In this document: positions 35,991 through 46,782 of the stretch, piece after piece
Layout: every line of letters starts with the position of its first letter
Numbering within the stretch: the stretch's first letter is position 1
Origin: Diogma glabrata
Taxonomy: Eukaryota > Arthropoda > Insecta > Diptera > Cylindrotomidae
NCBI GenBank assembly: GCA_963693315.1
Contig: OY856186.1
Span: forward strand, 302,566,586-302,630,585
Reading direction: 5' to 3'
DNA: 64,000 bases
Notes under the pieces: model-generated
Told to the model about the DNA's origin: nothing
Database searches by the model: none
The model's input: the letters and a program-made list of their open reading frames with translations, nothing else
Program-made: the position numbers and the translations under genes

Positions 35991-36535
35991 GAATGATGAT
36001 GATGGTGTAGAGAAAAAATTGTTCACTTTCTTGGAGTTTTGTATCGTTTAATAAGACCTTAATCAGCAATTTTAATTAAAAATTCAGAGAAACACGCAGT
36101 ACATCTAGAAAATCGTGTAACATTTTATGTATCAACTTAAATTCTTTTCTCCATTCCTCGTACTAGAAATTATGGAGGAACATATAGAAATATAAAATGA
36201 TAGTACAGAAATAGAATTAAGTTGACTTCGTTTCTCGAAAAATGTATATCATAGAGCAATGTGACACATTTTAAATTTTAAAATCAGATATTGCAGTATG
36301 AAATTTAATTATCTTTTATTTCCAACGATTTTGGGGTATTTTTCGTACCCCATTACCAAATTTTATATTGGGGTATTACGAAAAATCATGATGGAAAAAG
36401 GAGTATAATACCCCAAAAAGGGGTACGTCTGGCCACCGTATAATATCGCTGAACCCTTTTCGTGAGGAATTAAATTCAAGTTATAAGGAAACAATTTGAA
36501 ATTTTAATTCGAATTAAGCATATTTTGGATTTATC
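35991..36535. other. No gene; small GGGGTA inverted repeat
   Basis: Positions 36330-36430 hold several short inverted blocks (GGGGTATTTTTCGTACCCC and TACCCCAAAAAGGGGTA). No ORF. Confidence 0.4.
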
Positions 36536-36690
36536 TCAGAAGATAATTCTATCTCCATTCCTGTTATACGTGTTTTGGACTGGCTTCGAACCATCCTTAT
36601 CAGTGCGATGATATACTTTGGCAGACACGCTATCCACTACGCTACGCTTCCGAGCCGAGGCGATAATATTTCGAAGTTGAAACTTTGTCA
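36536..36690 (-). repeat. tRNA-like SINE head (Pol III A and B boxes)
   Basis: The minus strand reads GTAGCGTAGTGGATAGCG (A-box-like), TGTCTGCCAAAG, then GGTTCGAAGCC (B box) about 35 bases later, the spacing of a tRNA-type promoter. The cloverleaf is poor, so this is a tRNA-derived retroposon piece rather than a tRNA gene. Neighbouring sequence at 36655-36722 recurs at 17836-17905. Confidence 0.5.
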
Positions 36691-37410
36691 TTATTCGTCT
36701 ATTTAAGTTGAGTTTTTCAAACATCGTTCCTAATTCCTATACAGAAAAAAAAATTGCAAACTCATCTTAACATCATTCATTAATATCGTATAAAATAACT
36801 GAATACAATTTTGTCCATTTAATCTTATTTAATAATTCATTTAATTTATTAAATGAATCGCCCGTGGTGCCCGCACGGCGATTCCCGGGTTATTTAAATA
36901 AGTGGTTAGAAACTGTTTTTTGTTGGAGAATCAATTGGAGAGCAATTCCAGGTCACCGCAACATCGATGTTCCGACCCCCTCTGATTTCGATGAAATTTC
37001 ATACGCAGATAGCCAATGACAAAAAAAAATACTATTTCTTTCGAAAAATGAAATTTCACTCCGGGGATGACACAGGGTGGTGGCAAAGTTTTACGGGTTG
37101 GCGAAACATTAGTATATTTGGCTACCGATTGCTAACGATTGACTAAACCGATTTGTTGGCGGTGTTAAGGGTGGGTACCCTCACTTTTACTACATTTTTT
37201 TTTCAGAAATAAAATGTTCAATTAATTCTTTATCTAAATCGAAAGTTTCCCAATGGCATAATTTCTCGTTTTGAAAATAAAATTCTTACAAAATTTTAAT
37301 TTCCGTTTTTCAAAATTTTTTTTTTTAAACAATGAAGTCTATTTAACTAAAACCACCTGAATTCTTGTTTTATAGAAATTTAATTATTTCAAGGATACAA
37401 GTTAAGTAGA
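36691..37410. other. No gene recognised
   Basis: AT-rich with a GC patch at 36858-36890 (CCCGTGGTGCCCGCACGG). Nothing coding is seen. Confidence 0.35.
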
Positions 37411-37502
37411 TGAGGGTGTGGATGCTTTTCATATAATTTACCTTTTCTCCCATTTCTACCTGTCGGAAATTAATTATAAATGAATGTACCACATGTACCT
37501 GT

Positions 37503-37674
37503 GGCAAGATGTTGTAACATCACTTTTGACGAATCTATTGTATTTTACGCTAATCGGTATGCTGTAACACAAAACGACTGTCGATTATCGTATTTACGAC
37601 AGTCGTTTTGTGTTACAGCATACCGATTAGCGTAAAATACGATAGAATCATCAAAAGTGATGTTACAACATCTT
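37503..37674. mobile_element. 172-bp palindromic MITE
   Basis: The arms GTGGCAAGATGTTGTAACAT ... and the inverse ...ATGTTACAACATCTTGCCAC pair almost without mismatch around a GATTATCGTA-type centre. It sits just inside the left end of the 37.4-42.8 kb transposon. Confidence 0.85.
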
Positions 37675-37869
37675 GCCACTGATATATATATATTAAAACT
37701 CATGCTGAGAAGTAAATAGTGAGAAAAATTATGTGAAATAAAATGCATGTTGTATAGAATTCATATAATAAATAACTTTTTATTTTTATTCTAAGTTGTG
37801 TAATAAAAACAATATAATTTATTAAAAATAAAAAATAATATAAAAAAAATTAAAAATATAAAATAAATT

Positions 37870-38250
37870 TACATTGCACATTAACGTTTTATCTTAAAAA
37901 CCCTATAGTTTTAGCTGAATTAGAATATATTTTTGTGAGCAATGTCTTTTCATCTTTGGGTATAAACGCATGAAATGATTGTGTACCTTTTATAGTTACA
38001 GCCTCTTACTGTATAATAATTTTTACTGGTATATGCAAAATTCATTGTTGATTGCAATTTTGTTGCCCATTCATAAAGATCCATAGGGGTTTGAATAATA
38101 TCCTTGTTAGACAAACTATATCGATGAGCACCTCGTTTCAATGTACCTCCTATTCCATTACACGGTCCTTTTCCATCACTGGTAGCTTAGAAGTGACACT
38201 CTGCATCTATATTTAAATCTGATTTGTGGTAGCATAGATTTATAAAATTA
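37870..38250 (-). pseudogene. Transposase-like gene, partial copy 1 (3' part)
   Basis: On the minus strand the frame reads LCYHKSDLNIDAECHF, a damaged ATSDGKGPCNGIGGT, then LKRGAHRYSLSNKDI, TPMDLYEWATKLQSTMNFAY and a C-terminal tail running towards 37870. It aligns with partial copy 2 (39233-39840), with one stop at the HF-ATS junction. The motif order HGKGPCDGIGGT, then KR-AHRYS, then TP-LFEWA matches an uncharacterised family that I recall from insect and cnidarian proteins but cannot name. Confidence 0.7.
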
Positions 38251-38255
38251 TATAA

Positions 38256-38845
38256 GAGCAATTTCACGAAGATTCAACAACGTTTTGACTTGACCCCTTT
38301 TAATTTTGATTATTTTTTGTTTATAGATTGTCTTTCATAAATAAAAAATACAAGTTCTCTTAGAATTTTTTTTTCGACCAGGGGTCTTCACAGGGTGCCC
38401 CTCAATTTTTTGTTATTTTGTGATGTGAGTGCATTTTGACGAGCGATTGTAGAAAAACTACTGAATCGATTTTCATAAATGATATGTCGTTGAATAGGTA
38501 TTAAAACAAAGTTTTTAAAAATGTACACTGTTAATTTTTTGAAATAATTTTTAACGGTGTAACATAAGAAAAAAACGGTGTAATTGAAAAAAAGATGGCA
38601 TAGCCTCTTTTTTTTTTTTTTTTTTTAAACAAAATTGAAGCTTATTTTATATCTAACAACTTGTGAAAGTTTAGGACTAGCGATATTTTTTGTTTTAAAG
38701 ATAAAATTCGTTGTGCATATGACTGTCGTGAATCAGTTTTTTTTGTTCTGAAGGAAAATTATAAAAATGGCGTTATAAACTAAGAGATTTTTTTTTTATG
38801 TTAAATATCAAATATTTTATTATTAGATGAACTTTTTAAAATATT
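38256..38845. repeat. Left arm of a 590-bp inverted repeat
   Basis: Inverse of 40559-41150 at high identity. It starts GAGCAATTTCACG and contains TGACTTGACCCCTTTT, CAGGGTGCCCCTCAA and GCATATGACTGTCG. The two arms enclose 1.7 kb. Confidence 0.85.
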
Positions 38846-38889
38846 ATCAAAATTATATATGTAGTACAATAAATAAAATAAATACAATT

Positions 38890-39025
38890 GTTAAAAATGA
38901 TTTACTTATTTTACAAACAGAAGTTTCTTTTGAATAGGAAAGCACTTCTGCAATTATTTTCTTTGTATTAGATGGCATAAAAAATGAAATGTTTATTTAT
39001 CACTTTTAGTAATCACTTGTCACTC
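38890..39025 (-). pseudogene. Transposase-like gene, duplicated 3' scrap
   Basis: A short stretch similar to the 3' end of partial copy 2 (compare TTTACTTATTTTACA and AGTTTCTTTTGA at 38897-38935 with 39236-39270). It implies a tandem duplication of the gene's end. The preceding 38790-38890 likewise matches 39120-39232. Confidence 0.6.
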
Positions 39026-39232
39026 TTATAAAAAATAATTTGACAGTCTTGACTGCAAACAAAAATGCCGTAACTTTTGACTGGAGAAGTATTATGTTCG
39101 TATTATGTTATTATGGAATCATAAAGTAAAAGATTGTTTTTCAACATTAAATTACAAATATTTTATTATTGAATAAACTTTTTAAAATATTATACAAATT
39201 ATATATGTGAAAATAAATATAGTTATTAAAAA

Positions 39233-39840
39233 TTATTTACTTATTTTACATTCAAAAGTTTCTTTTGAGTTGGAAAACATTTTTGCATTTATTGTCTTAG
39301 TATCTACTGGTACAAAAGAATGAAATTTTTGAGTTCCACTTATAGTAATCGCATTTTTATATCGATTTTGTAATTTTTCTTTTGTTAATTGATATTCATT
39401 TTTATCGGCGTATCCAAAGTTCATGGTAGATTCCCATTTTAAAGCCCATTCGAAAAGTTTTTTTGGTGTATCAATAATATTATCTTCGCTCGCCATACTA
39501 TAACGGTGTGCATCATGCTTCAGTGTACCACCAATTCCATCACAAGGTCCCTTTCCATGGCTGGTAGCATGAAAATGCTATTCAGCATCAACCTTAAAGT
39601 CTTCTTTATGGTGGCATAAGTTAATTAGGTTATGTTTATTTTTGTATTGAGAAGGTGCACCGTCAGTGTTATAAATTATTTTTGTAATATTAGAATTTAT
39701 ATGCGTTTTGATGAATTCAATAAGTTTTGTAATGAGAAGATGGACTGTAGTACTGTTGTGATCGTTTATATCCGAAATGAGTATAAAACTTCGGTGCTGT
39801 ATATATTCACTTGTGGCACTTTTAAAATAAATGACAAATG
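39233..39840 (-). pseudogene. Transposase-like gene, partial copy 2 (about 200 codons, one stop)
   Basis: The longest surviving copy. Reading downward from 39840 the frame gives TFVIYFKSATSEYIQH, SFILISDINDHNSTTVHLL, IIYNTDGAPSQYKNKHNLIN, LCHHKEDFKVDAE, a TAG, HFHATSHGKGPCDGIGGTLK, HRYSMASEDN, TPKKLFEWALKWESTMNFGY and a lysine-rich end. The Asp in SDIND, the Asp in NTDGA and the Glu before the TAG are spaced like a DDE/RNase-H-fold catalytic triad, which is an inference. A single TAG, probably from a Trp codon, is the only break. Copies 1 and 3 show the same order, so the open frame reflects past selection. Confidence 0.75.
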
Positions 39841-40084
39841 TATGTTAATATGTGTTAATATTATGTTAATATGACAAATGTATGTTAATATTTTCGGATG
39901 AGAATGTCTGAATATTGGCCTACTCAGATTAATCTGCGATGGACAATTTTTTTACTGAAAAATAATCAGTAATTTTCTGTTGTTTAAGGCAAAGTTGAAT
40001 AATATTTTCCACTTTAATTACAATTTGGTCGTCAATTTGCATTTGATTAAATCCGGGCTGCAAAACTGATCAGCAAGCGCGTAG

Positions 40085-40530
40085 CGTACGGATTTAACCC
40101 CGCAGTTGCGTAGTTTATTCAAAACTTTCTCACCGACCAATACATTTCGGTATCCATTGATGGCTTTTCTTCTGCGTCTAAATTAACTAACGCTGATGTA
40201 CCACAAGGTTTAGTTTTGTCACCACTTTATTTTTAATTTTTTACTTTTAAATTAAAATCACCAGCAACCCAATAAATAATTTTTCAGATGATAGTACACT
40301 GTACAAGTCATTTGTTTTTCTATCTTTAAAAGGGAAAAGGCATGAACGAATAAAGCCCGCCCGGAAAGACTCTGTCATAAATGTAAATGATAGCCTGAAA
40401 GTTTCCAATTGGGGTGACTGAAATATGTTCAATTTTAACTCAACCAAAACATGACTATTAATTGTTGCCAGATCAACGACCGAGTTTGCCAAAGATATTT
40501 CGATTAGTGTGTTTCGATTAAAATGTCGCA
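40085..40530 (+). pseudogene. LINE reverse-transcriptase fragment inside the inverted repeat
   Basis: Reads LISKRVAYGFNPAV, FLTDQYISVSIDG, NADVPQGLVLSPLYF (motif B), then after a frameshift INNFSDDSTLYKSF (motif C, with FSDD instead of FADD), NDSLKVSNWG and MFNFNSTKT. The order and the DDSTL signature place it with the FADDST lineage of the intact element at 33 kb, but more diverged. It lies in the spacer between the 590-bp arms. Confidence 0.75.
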
Positions 40531-40558
40531 AAATTTTGCTGAACTTGACTGAAATTGC

Positions 40559-41150
40559 TTTTTAAAAAGTTCATTTAATAATAAAATATTTGATATTTAA
40601 CATAAAAAAAAAACTCTTAGTTTATAACGCCATTTTTATAATTTTCCTTCAGAACAAAAAAAACTGATTCCCGACAGTCATATGCACAACGAATTTTATC
40701 TTTAAAACAAAAAATATCACTAGTCCTAAACTTTCACAAGTTGTTAGATATAAAATAAGCTTCAATTTTGTTTAAAAAAAAAAAAAAAGAGGCTATGCCA
40801 TATTTTTTTCAATTACACCGTTTTTTTCTTATGTTACACCGTTAAAAATTATTTCAAAAAATTAACAGTGTACATTTTTAAAAACTTTGTTTTAATACCT
40901 ATTCAACGACATATCATTTATGAAAATCGATTCAGTAGTTTTTCTACAATCGCTCGTCAAAATGCACTCACATCACAAAATAACAAAAAATTGAGGGGCA
41001 CCCTGTGAAGACCCCTGGTCGAAAAAAAAATTCTAAGAGAACTTGTATTTTTTATTTATGAAAGACTATCTATAAACAAAAAATAATCAAAATAAAAAGG
41101 GGTCAAGTCAAAATTTCCCAAAAATTTGCTGAACTTGCGTGAAATTGCTC
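40559..41150. repeat. Right arm of the 590-bp inverted repeat
   Basis: Inverse of 38256-38845, ending CGTGAAATTGCTC at 41150. ATAA follows this end and also precedes the left arm (38252-38255), a possible 4-bp target duplication. A related end signature, GCTGAACTTGACTGAAATTGC, also occurs at 40538-40558 immediately inside the arm. Confidence 0.85.
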
Positions 41151-41548
41151 ATAAATAATAAAATTTTTTGGGTAAAGCCAATAAATAAAACAATAATTAT
41201 AATTGTTTATCGACAATTGCTTCGGTTTATAAAAAAACCATCTTCAAGGATAATATACTTTTTCAAAAAACAAAATTCTTATACAAAAAAAAAATTACCA
41301 AGTAATATTGTAAATATAAAATAATAATATTAATAGCTTTTCTGTTTTTGATATTTATGTCAATAGCTTTGTTACAATATTACTTGGTAATTTTTTTTTT
41401 GTATAAGAATTTTGTTTTTTGAAAAAGTATATTATCCTTGAAGATGGTTTTTTGAATAAACCGAAACAATTGTCGATAAACAATTATAATTATTGTTTGA
41501 TTTATTGGTTTTACCCAAAAAATTTTATTATTTTTATAATATTTACAA
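41138..41548. mobile_element. Palindrome with hammerhead-like arms, copy 2
   Basis: About 400-bp foldback with a centre near 41330. The arms share TTGGGTAAAGCCAATAAAT, AATTGTTTATCGACAATTG and a CCTTGAAGATGG box. It is the diverged sister of the palindrome at 51189-51548 and lies in TA-rich DNA. Confidence 0.8.
41432..41479 (+). ncRNA. Degenerate hammerhead-like motif (palindrome copy 2, right arm)
   Basis: UUAUC / GAUAA close stem I. The core position C3-U4 reads UU, followed by GAAGA. Stem II is built from GGUUU and AAACC, then GAAA, then ACAAUUGU (stem III) and C17, giving a GUC cleavage triplet. C3 is mutated to U. The left arm (41208-41253, minus) has the same motif with GAAG for GAAA. 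Confidence 0.5.
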
Positions 41549-41581
41549 GCATTTATATATTTATATAATATTATTATATAT

Positions 41582-41945
41582 TTATATAATATTTATATTT
41601 ATAAAATTATATTTATTTTTATACTGAGATCCTGCACCATCAGTCATATAGACTATTTTTTCAATAGGATGTTCTATGTTATCTTTTATAAAATCAATCA
41701 TTTGTGATATGAATAGATGCACTGCCATCCTATCATGTTCATTTATATCAGAGATAATGATAAAACTTAAGTGATCGATACCTGAACTAGTAGGTGAATC
41801 ATAATATATTAAAAACGGGTGTATCGGAGCTTGTGAATTATTCCAATGATAACTCTGCACGGAATCTTGAATGAAAAAGTGTAATTTTTCGAAAAATCGC
41901 CAAGTACTAAGCACTCTCCCACTTTCAAGTTTGATTTTGTGTTTT
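41582..41945 (-). pseudogene. Transposase-like gene, partial copy 3 (middle part)
   Basis: About 120 open codons: GKHKIKLESGR, STWRFFEKLHFFIQDSVQSY, HPFLIYYDSPTSSGIDHLSF, IIISDINEHDRMAVHLFISQ, IEKIVYMTDGAGSQYKNKYN. It is colinear with the first half of partial copy 2 and extends about 45 codons further toward the N-terminus. The frame runs into AT-rich sequence at 41600, beside the palindrome at 41138-41548. Confidence 0.75.
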
Positions 41946-42110
41946 CCAAATACATGAACTGTTGTTGTGCAACAAAATGGTGAGGTATTAATAATTTTAG
42001 CCTGTGTGTTAATATATGTATAAATTTATATATATTTTAATTGCACTTTTATTTCATCAGAGGAATCAAGTCTCACCAATTAAAATATTTTGTATGTTTC
42101 TACCCAGTTG

Positions 42111-42386
42111 CTACGATTTATCCTTGCCATACTCAAAACTGCGACATAACCGCTTTCGATAAATAGGAGAAATTTGATTAGCTACAAATGGCACAATATG
42201 TTCATTTATGCGATTAATTAGCTCATCACGTGCTATATTAACTATCATTGGTGACAAAATAATATCTCGTAAAACACTTGGTCCGCTGCTAGGCCGCTGT
42301 TGCTTTTTCTCCAATATTTCATCACTCGAACTTGATTCTGCATCACCTGTATTGTCAGCTTCAATACCTTCCGTGGAACTGATCAT
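42111..42386 (-). CDS. Unrecognised ORF near the transposon's right end
   Basis: 91 codons with an acidic, serine-rich start (EADNTGDAESSSSDEILE) and a helical end (DELINRINEHIVPFVANQ, YRKRLCRSFEYGKDKS). It lies upstream of partial copy 3 in the same orientation and inside the right terminal repeat, so it may be the N-terminal part of the same gene. I do not recognise it. Confidence 0.4.
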   Translation of the reverse strand: MISSTEGIEADNTGDAESSSSDEILEKKQQRPSSGPSVLRDIILSPMIVNIARDELINRINEHIVPFVANQISPIYRKRLCRSFEYGKDKS

Positions 42387-42867
42387 TAGAAGACGAATTC
42401 TTCAAGACGAAAAAATTCGCATTCGTATATGAATATCAAACACATAATTTATCGAATGTAATTTATTCTGAATTTCAGGTGTAAGATTTCGTAAAGTTTT
42501 TGAACACTTGCCGCCTCCAAATGGTTCTATACAATGATATTTACTCTTGTTTTTAAAAAAAAATAATTTTAACTATAATACGCTTTAAAACTTCTTTGCT
42601 AACACAACACTAATATTTTTTTAACAAAATGAATTTAGTATTGATGTTGTTCGATCAAAATATCTCTAAAGACTATTCTTTTCATTACTGTGCTCTCATC
42701 TTATGACAGATATTATCATTAATAGGTAATTAAATTACGGTACTTGTTTAGTTCATGTATTTAAAATTAATTTCCGACAGGTAGAAATGGGAGAAAAGGT
42801 AAATTATGTAAAAAAGCATCCACACCCTCAAATATTTACCTTGATTAAAATAATTTTATGTAAACGC

Positions 42868-43742
42868 ATGATATCTGGATGAAACTTTGGTATGTAAATG
42901 AGCTGCAAACGCATCCGGGTTTACTTGAATATCAAAAACCTGAGTTATTTTCTAAATTTGACAAAAAGGTCAAAGGTTCGAGAGTAGATTGCTTGGTCAA
43001 CTGTTTATTAACTTTCCGATATGAGAAGTTATTGTTTTTGGGTCGATTTTCAAAATCGAAATTTTTATAATATCTTTCAAGACCTCCTGAAGCTGTTCAG
43101 GCTATTTTTAACTGGCAGTATGTATGTGTGTGCGGCTATGTACGTGTGTATCGTCGTATGTGGGCAAAAATTTGTCCAACGCCTTCTCAACAACGGATAA
43201 TCCGATTTCAACTTCAATAGTCACCTTTTCTAATGAAATCAGTTCATTTATTTTTTAGTGGTTTCCAAAAAACTGAAAATCATCTCTTACAAATATTACG
43301 AGAATAAATAATGCTACCAAGACCATTTGCCTCCCATTTGATTTTTCATCATGTCAGCCATTTATAACGACATTTGTATAAACAATTGCTATCTTACTTT
43401 ATGAGTTTTTTTAGAGAATTTTAAAAATAGGTGTTATTTTCATTACGCCAAAGCATGAGATCTTGATAAAACTTTTGATTTAAAATGAGCTACAAACGCA
43501 TCGGTGTTTATTTGAATATGGAAAATATGCTATTTTGAATGAGCTATTTTCAAAATTTGGCAAAGAAGTCGGGGAGGATGTTTGAACTGTTTTTTTAACT
43601 TCAATAACACTCAGTCCTGACATTTAATTTTGTTGAAACTTAGAGCATAAGGTTTTTGTAATGTTTATAGTAGTTGTGCAACTACCAACGCGAGGCCCCT
43701 ATGGTCACACCCCAATCCCACTAGTTATTATTATTATTATTA
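42868..43742. repeat. Unclassified retroposon-like repeat with (TTA)n tail
   Basis: Two diverged direct copies of a block around GAGCTGCAAACGCATC (42900) and GAGCTACAAACGCATC (43488) lie here. The stretch ends GGCCCCTATGGTCACACCCC, AATCCCACTAG and then (TTA)6-7 at 43724-43742. The same end without the tail is at 23155-23205. Confidence 0.55.
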
Positions 43743-44880
43743 TAGATGAAGATGATTTAAGTTTTTTTAGACATTCAACATATCTTTGAATGTTTTATTG
43801 ATTTCGTGAATAATTTTTTTATGTTTAAATTAAACATATTAGCGTGATGATATACTAAGTGATTAACTCGAACTATATAAAAAAATATAATAAAATAAAA
43901 TATTAATAGTAGAAAAAGAAACAAAAAAAACTTAACTTAAAAGTGTTGAATGTAGTAGGTCAAATCCTCTTATCCAGTAAAAAAATCATCCAACCCGCTT
44001 AGTATAGTAACAGAATTGATGACATTTATCAAAAAAAAAAAAAACAACACACAATCCGGATAATCCTTCAAAAACCCTCAATAAACAACGAATTCCTTAT
44101 TCGCTTTCTGATCACTTATACATTCCAGTAACTTTAGATTTTGCTAAATTACAACCATCAATTTGATACACTTATCGAAAGCGGTTTGAACTGAAGCAAT
44201 CATAAGAAATGTCAGTATTTCTTCCAATTTTTATACCAAAGCTTAATGGTGGTTGATCAAGTTTAAAGGTGTATCTACCAAATTTTTCTCAATTGCTCAA
44301 AAATTATATTTTTCAGAAGAACAACATACACGTTTTAGTAAAGAGTTTAATTTAGCATAAGAATGTTATGATAATTTTAAAATAAATTTTATATAATACA
44401 TCTACTATTTACAAAATTCGTGCTGCATATATTCCAATAAGAAAATTCACAAATTCGCTGTTTCAACATTTTTTTTATGTGGTTAGATTTTCGTTGAGAT
44501 TAATAAGTTTTTTATGTGTTAGAAATTGATTTATCAAAATTTTCATGTTTTTCTAGTCAACAAAAAAACAACAAAAATTTTTTTAAAACAAAAACGATTT
44601 GATAAATTTTCTTTTTATTTTCTAACTTTTGTTTTTTTTACTCAATTTCATCCAAAACTATTATCACAAAACTAAACAAAATAAATTAAAAGCAAAATCG
44701 TTTCGCAGAACGACTTGGTATTTAAAAAACAAGCTTTCTATTTATCTCTTTCGCTGTGGTGTTCTCTTTCAATTAACGACAAAAATGAGCCCATACCTAA
44801 AAAAGATCATTAAATCATAACAATAATGTCATTCAAAATTCAATCAATTATTAATATTGCTAACACATTTTGGTACAATA
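43743..44880. other. AT-rich, no gene recognised
   Basis: A 63-codon frame at 44629-44820 has no recognisable features. The TA at 44879-44880 is the target site of the next element. Confidence 0.35.
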
Positions 44881-46782
44881 GTCCTGGAAAATTAGTCAAA
44901 TAAGGGCAAGTATCTCGGAATGAGAGATAGTCGGCTGTAAACTTGTATAAACCTTTATTTTGGCACCCTAAATCTTGTCTCAAAACCTACTTATCGTAGG
45001 GTGTCCGCGTCTACAGATATTCCAAGGTCAAAGGTAAAAAAATCGATTTTATACACATTTATTGCAAATATCTCGTTTCCTGTGGGCTTTATGCTATTTG
45101 TATGTGTAATAAATATTGTAGAGGATTAAATTCTCTACAACTTTTGTTTAAACATTTTTTTATATATTGAACCATTTCTGAGATAGAGAGCAGAGCGCGC
45201 GCAGTGTTTAACTATTTAGAGTATCATTCGAGGTCAACCTGTAGTCTCGATTTAAAACATGCTGTATAAAGTTTATAAACTATTGATAAATATATGATTC
45301 TAAATAATTTGCATTTTTTATTAACTATTACGTTATAGTTAATATTTTTTTCCATAATTCAGTATCTATTCATTTAATAACACTTACCTACTCGTGTAAT
45401 TATAAAGTTATTAAGGGAAATACTTTAATTATTTTTCAATTCTAATATAATTTATACTATTTACTTCCTAACTAAATAAAAAGAAAAGAATTAAATTTTT
45501 AATTAATGTTTTTATTGAAAAATACCGTTCCATACATATATGAACGTTGAAATTTAAAAGTTGAATAATAATAATAAAACAACTACAAGTTCTAATTTCA
45601 ATTTTCTTCTTCTTCTTCATCATTGTCTTCCAGTCGCTGTAAAATTTCAAATTCCTCTGTGTTCTCGTCTTCAACGTTATTTGTCTGTTCTTCCAGGATT
45701 TCGGGATCAAAAGTACCGTCTTCATTGATATCACTCTGATATGGTGAAGCGTTAAGACAAACTTGCCCATTACACTGCTCGCAAGCTAAAGAGCACTGCA
45801 ACCTTGCTTCCCTGCATCCACATCGCGAACCACAACCATTCTTGCAGTTGCAGAATGTTGTGTTAATCAATTCCTCCGGAGCTGGTGGATTCATTGTCAT
45901 AACAGGTTCCAGGACTTCATCATGCATTATTCAACCCCAATTCTGGGGTTCTAAGTCATGTCCTAACCAAGTCTGAGCTTGATAATAAACACGCTTGAAA
46001 TGGTTCCATTATGTCAATTGTTTTGTTTCTATGCTATCTATGATTTACATATTTTAACATGGTGACAAAAACTTTAGCAGGCAAACTGGAAATTGATCGA
46101 AATATTTTACTGTCGCGGATAAAATAGCATCTTGTATTCGGATGATGGCAATCCTTCACTCGAATGATACCCTCCACTCGCTTCGCTCGTTACGGGAAAT
46201 TTCATCCTCGTGAAGAATTGCTATCATTCTAAGCTCATACAAGAATTTACTATTTCCTTAATAACTTTATAATTACACGAGTAGGTAAGTGTTATTAAAT
46301 GAATAGATACTGAATTATTGAAAAAAATATTAACTATAACGTAATAGTTAATAAAAAATGCAAATTATTTAGAATCATATATTTATCAATAGTTTATAAA
46401 CTTTATACAGCATGTTTTAAATCGAGACTACAGGTTGACCTCGAATGATACTCTAAATAGTTAAACACTGCGCGTGCTCTGCTCTCTATCTCAAAAATGG
46501 TTCAATATATAAAAAAATGTTTAAACAACAGTTGCAGAGAATTTAATCCTCTACAATATTTATTACACATACAAATAGCATTAAGCCCATAGGAAACGAG
46601 ATATTTGCAATAAATGTGTATAAAATCGATTTTTTTACCTTTGACCTTGGAATATCTGTAGACGCGGACACCCTACGATAAGTAGGTTTTGAGACAAGAT
46701 TTAGGGTGCCAAAATAAAGGTTTATACAAGTTTACAGCCGACTATCTCTCATTCCGAGGTGAAACCCCTAATATTCCTGGAC
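44881..46782. mobile_element. 1.9-kb DNA transposon with about 540-bp terminal inverted repeats and TA target site
   Basis: The ends are GTCCTGGAA and TTCCTGGAC, flanked on both sides by TA. The arms, about 44881-45422 and 46253-46782, are nearly identical (for example CTACTTATCGTAGGGTGTCC and GAGGTCAACCTGTAGTCTCG in both). Their low divergence indicates a young insertion or gene conversion. The 830-bp interior carries the CXC ORF and a GC-richer block with ACTCGCTTCGCTCGT near 46180. Confidence 0.85.
45598..45927 (-). CDS. CXC (tesmin/TSO1-like) cysteine-rich protein, probable transposon-borne C-terminal fragment
   Basis: 109 codons. Residues 10-25 read VMTMNPPAPEELINT, then a cysteine cluster FCNCKNGCGSRCGCREARLQ, CSLACEQCNGQVCLN, with spacing like the CXC zinc-binding domain, then an acidic tail rich in Glu ending EEEEEN. 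I recall the lead-in LxPVxTxxPPAPEEL plus CXC as the C-terminus of long uncharacterised insect proteins. An out-of-frame NWG-like stretch just upstream (about 45935-45950) supports a truncated longer protein. It lies wholly between the 540-bp terminal repeats, so it is cargo or a remnant of that element. DNA binding is plausible, other function unknown. Confidence 0.65.
   Translation of the reverse strand: MHDEVLEPVMTMNPPAPEELINTTFCNCKNGCGSRCGCREARLQCSLACEQCNGQVCLNASPYQSDINEDGTFDPEILEEQTNNVEDENTEEFEILQRLEDNDEEEEEN

Larger units (their letters stand above)
37411..42829. mobile_element. Decayed 5.4-kb DNA transposon with about 65-bp terminal inverted repeats
   Basis: The left end (37411 onward) reads GAGGGTGTGGATGCTTTTC, TAATTTACCTTTTCTCCC, ATTTCTACCTGTCGGAAATT. 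The right end (about 42765-42829) is its inverse, finishing GCATCCACACCCTC. Between the ends lie minus-strand pieces of one transposase-like gene plus secondary insertions: a hairpin at 37503, inverted arms at 38256 and 40559, an RT scrap at 40085 and a palindrome at 41138. No target duplication was recognised, so the exact outer boundary is uncertain. Confidence 0.65.

Noticed and set aside
36536..36690. True tRNA gene
   Set aside because: A and B boxes are present, but the acceptor and anticodon stems do not pair. A SINE fragment is more likely.
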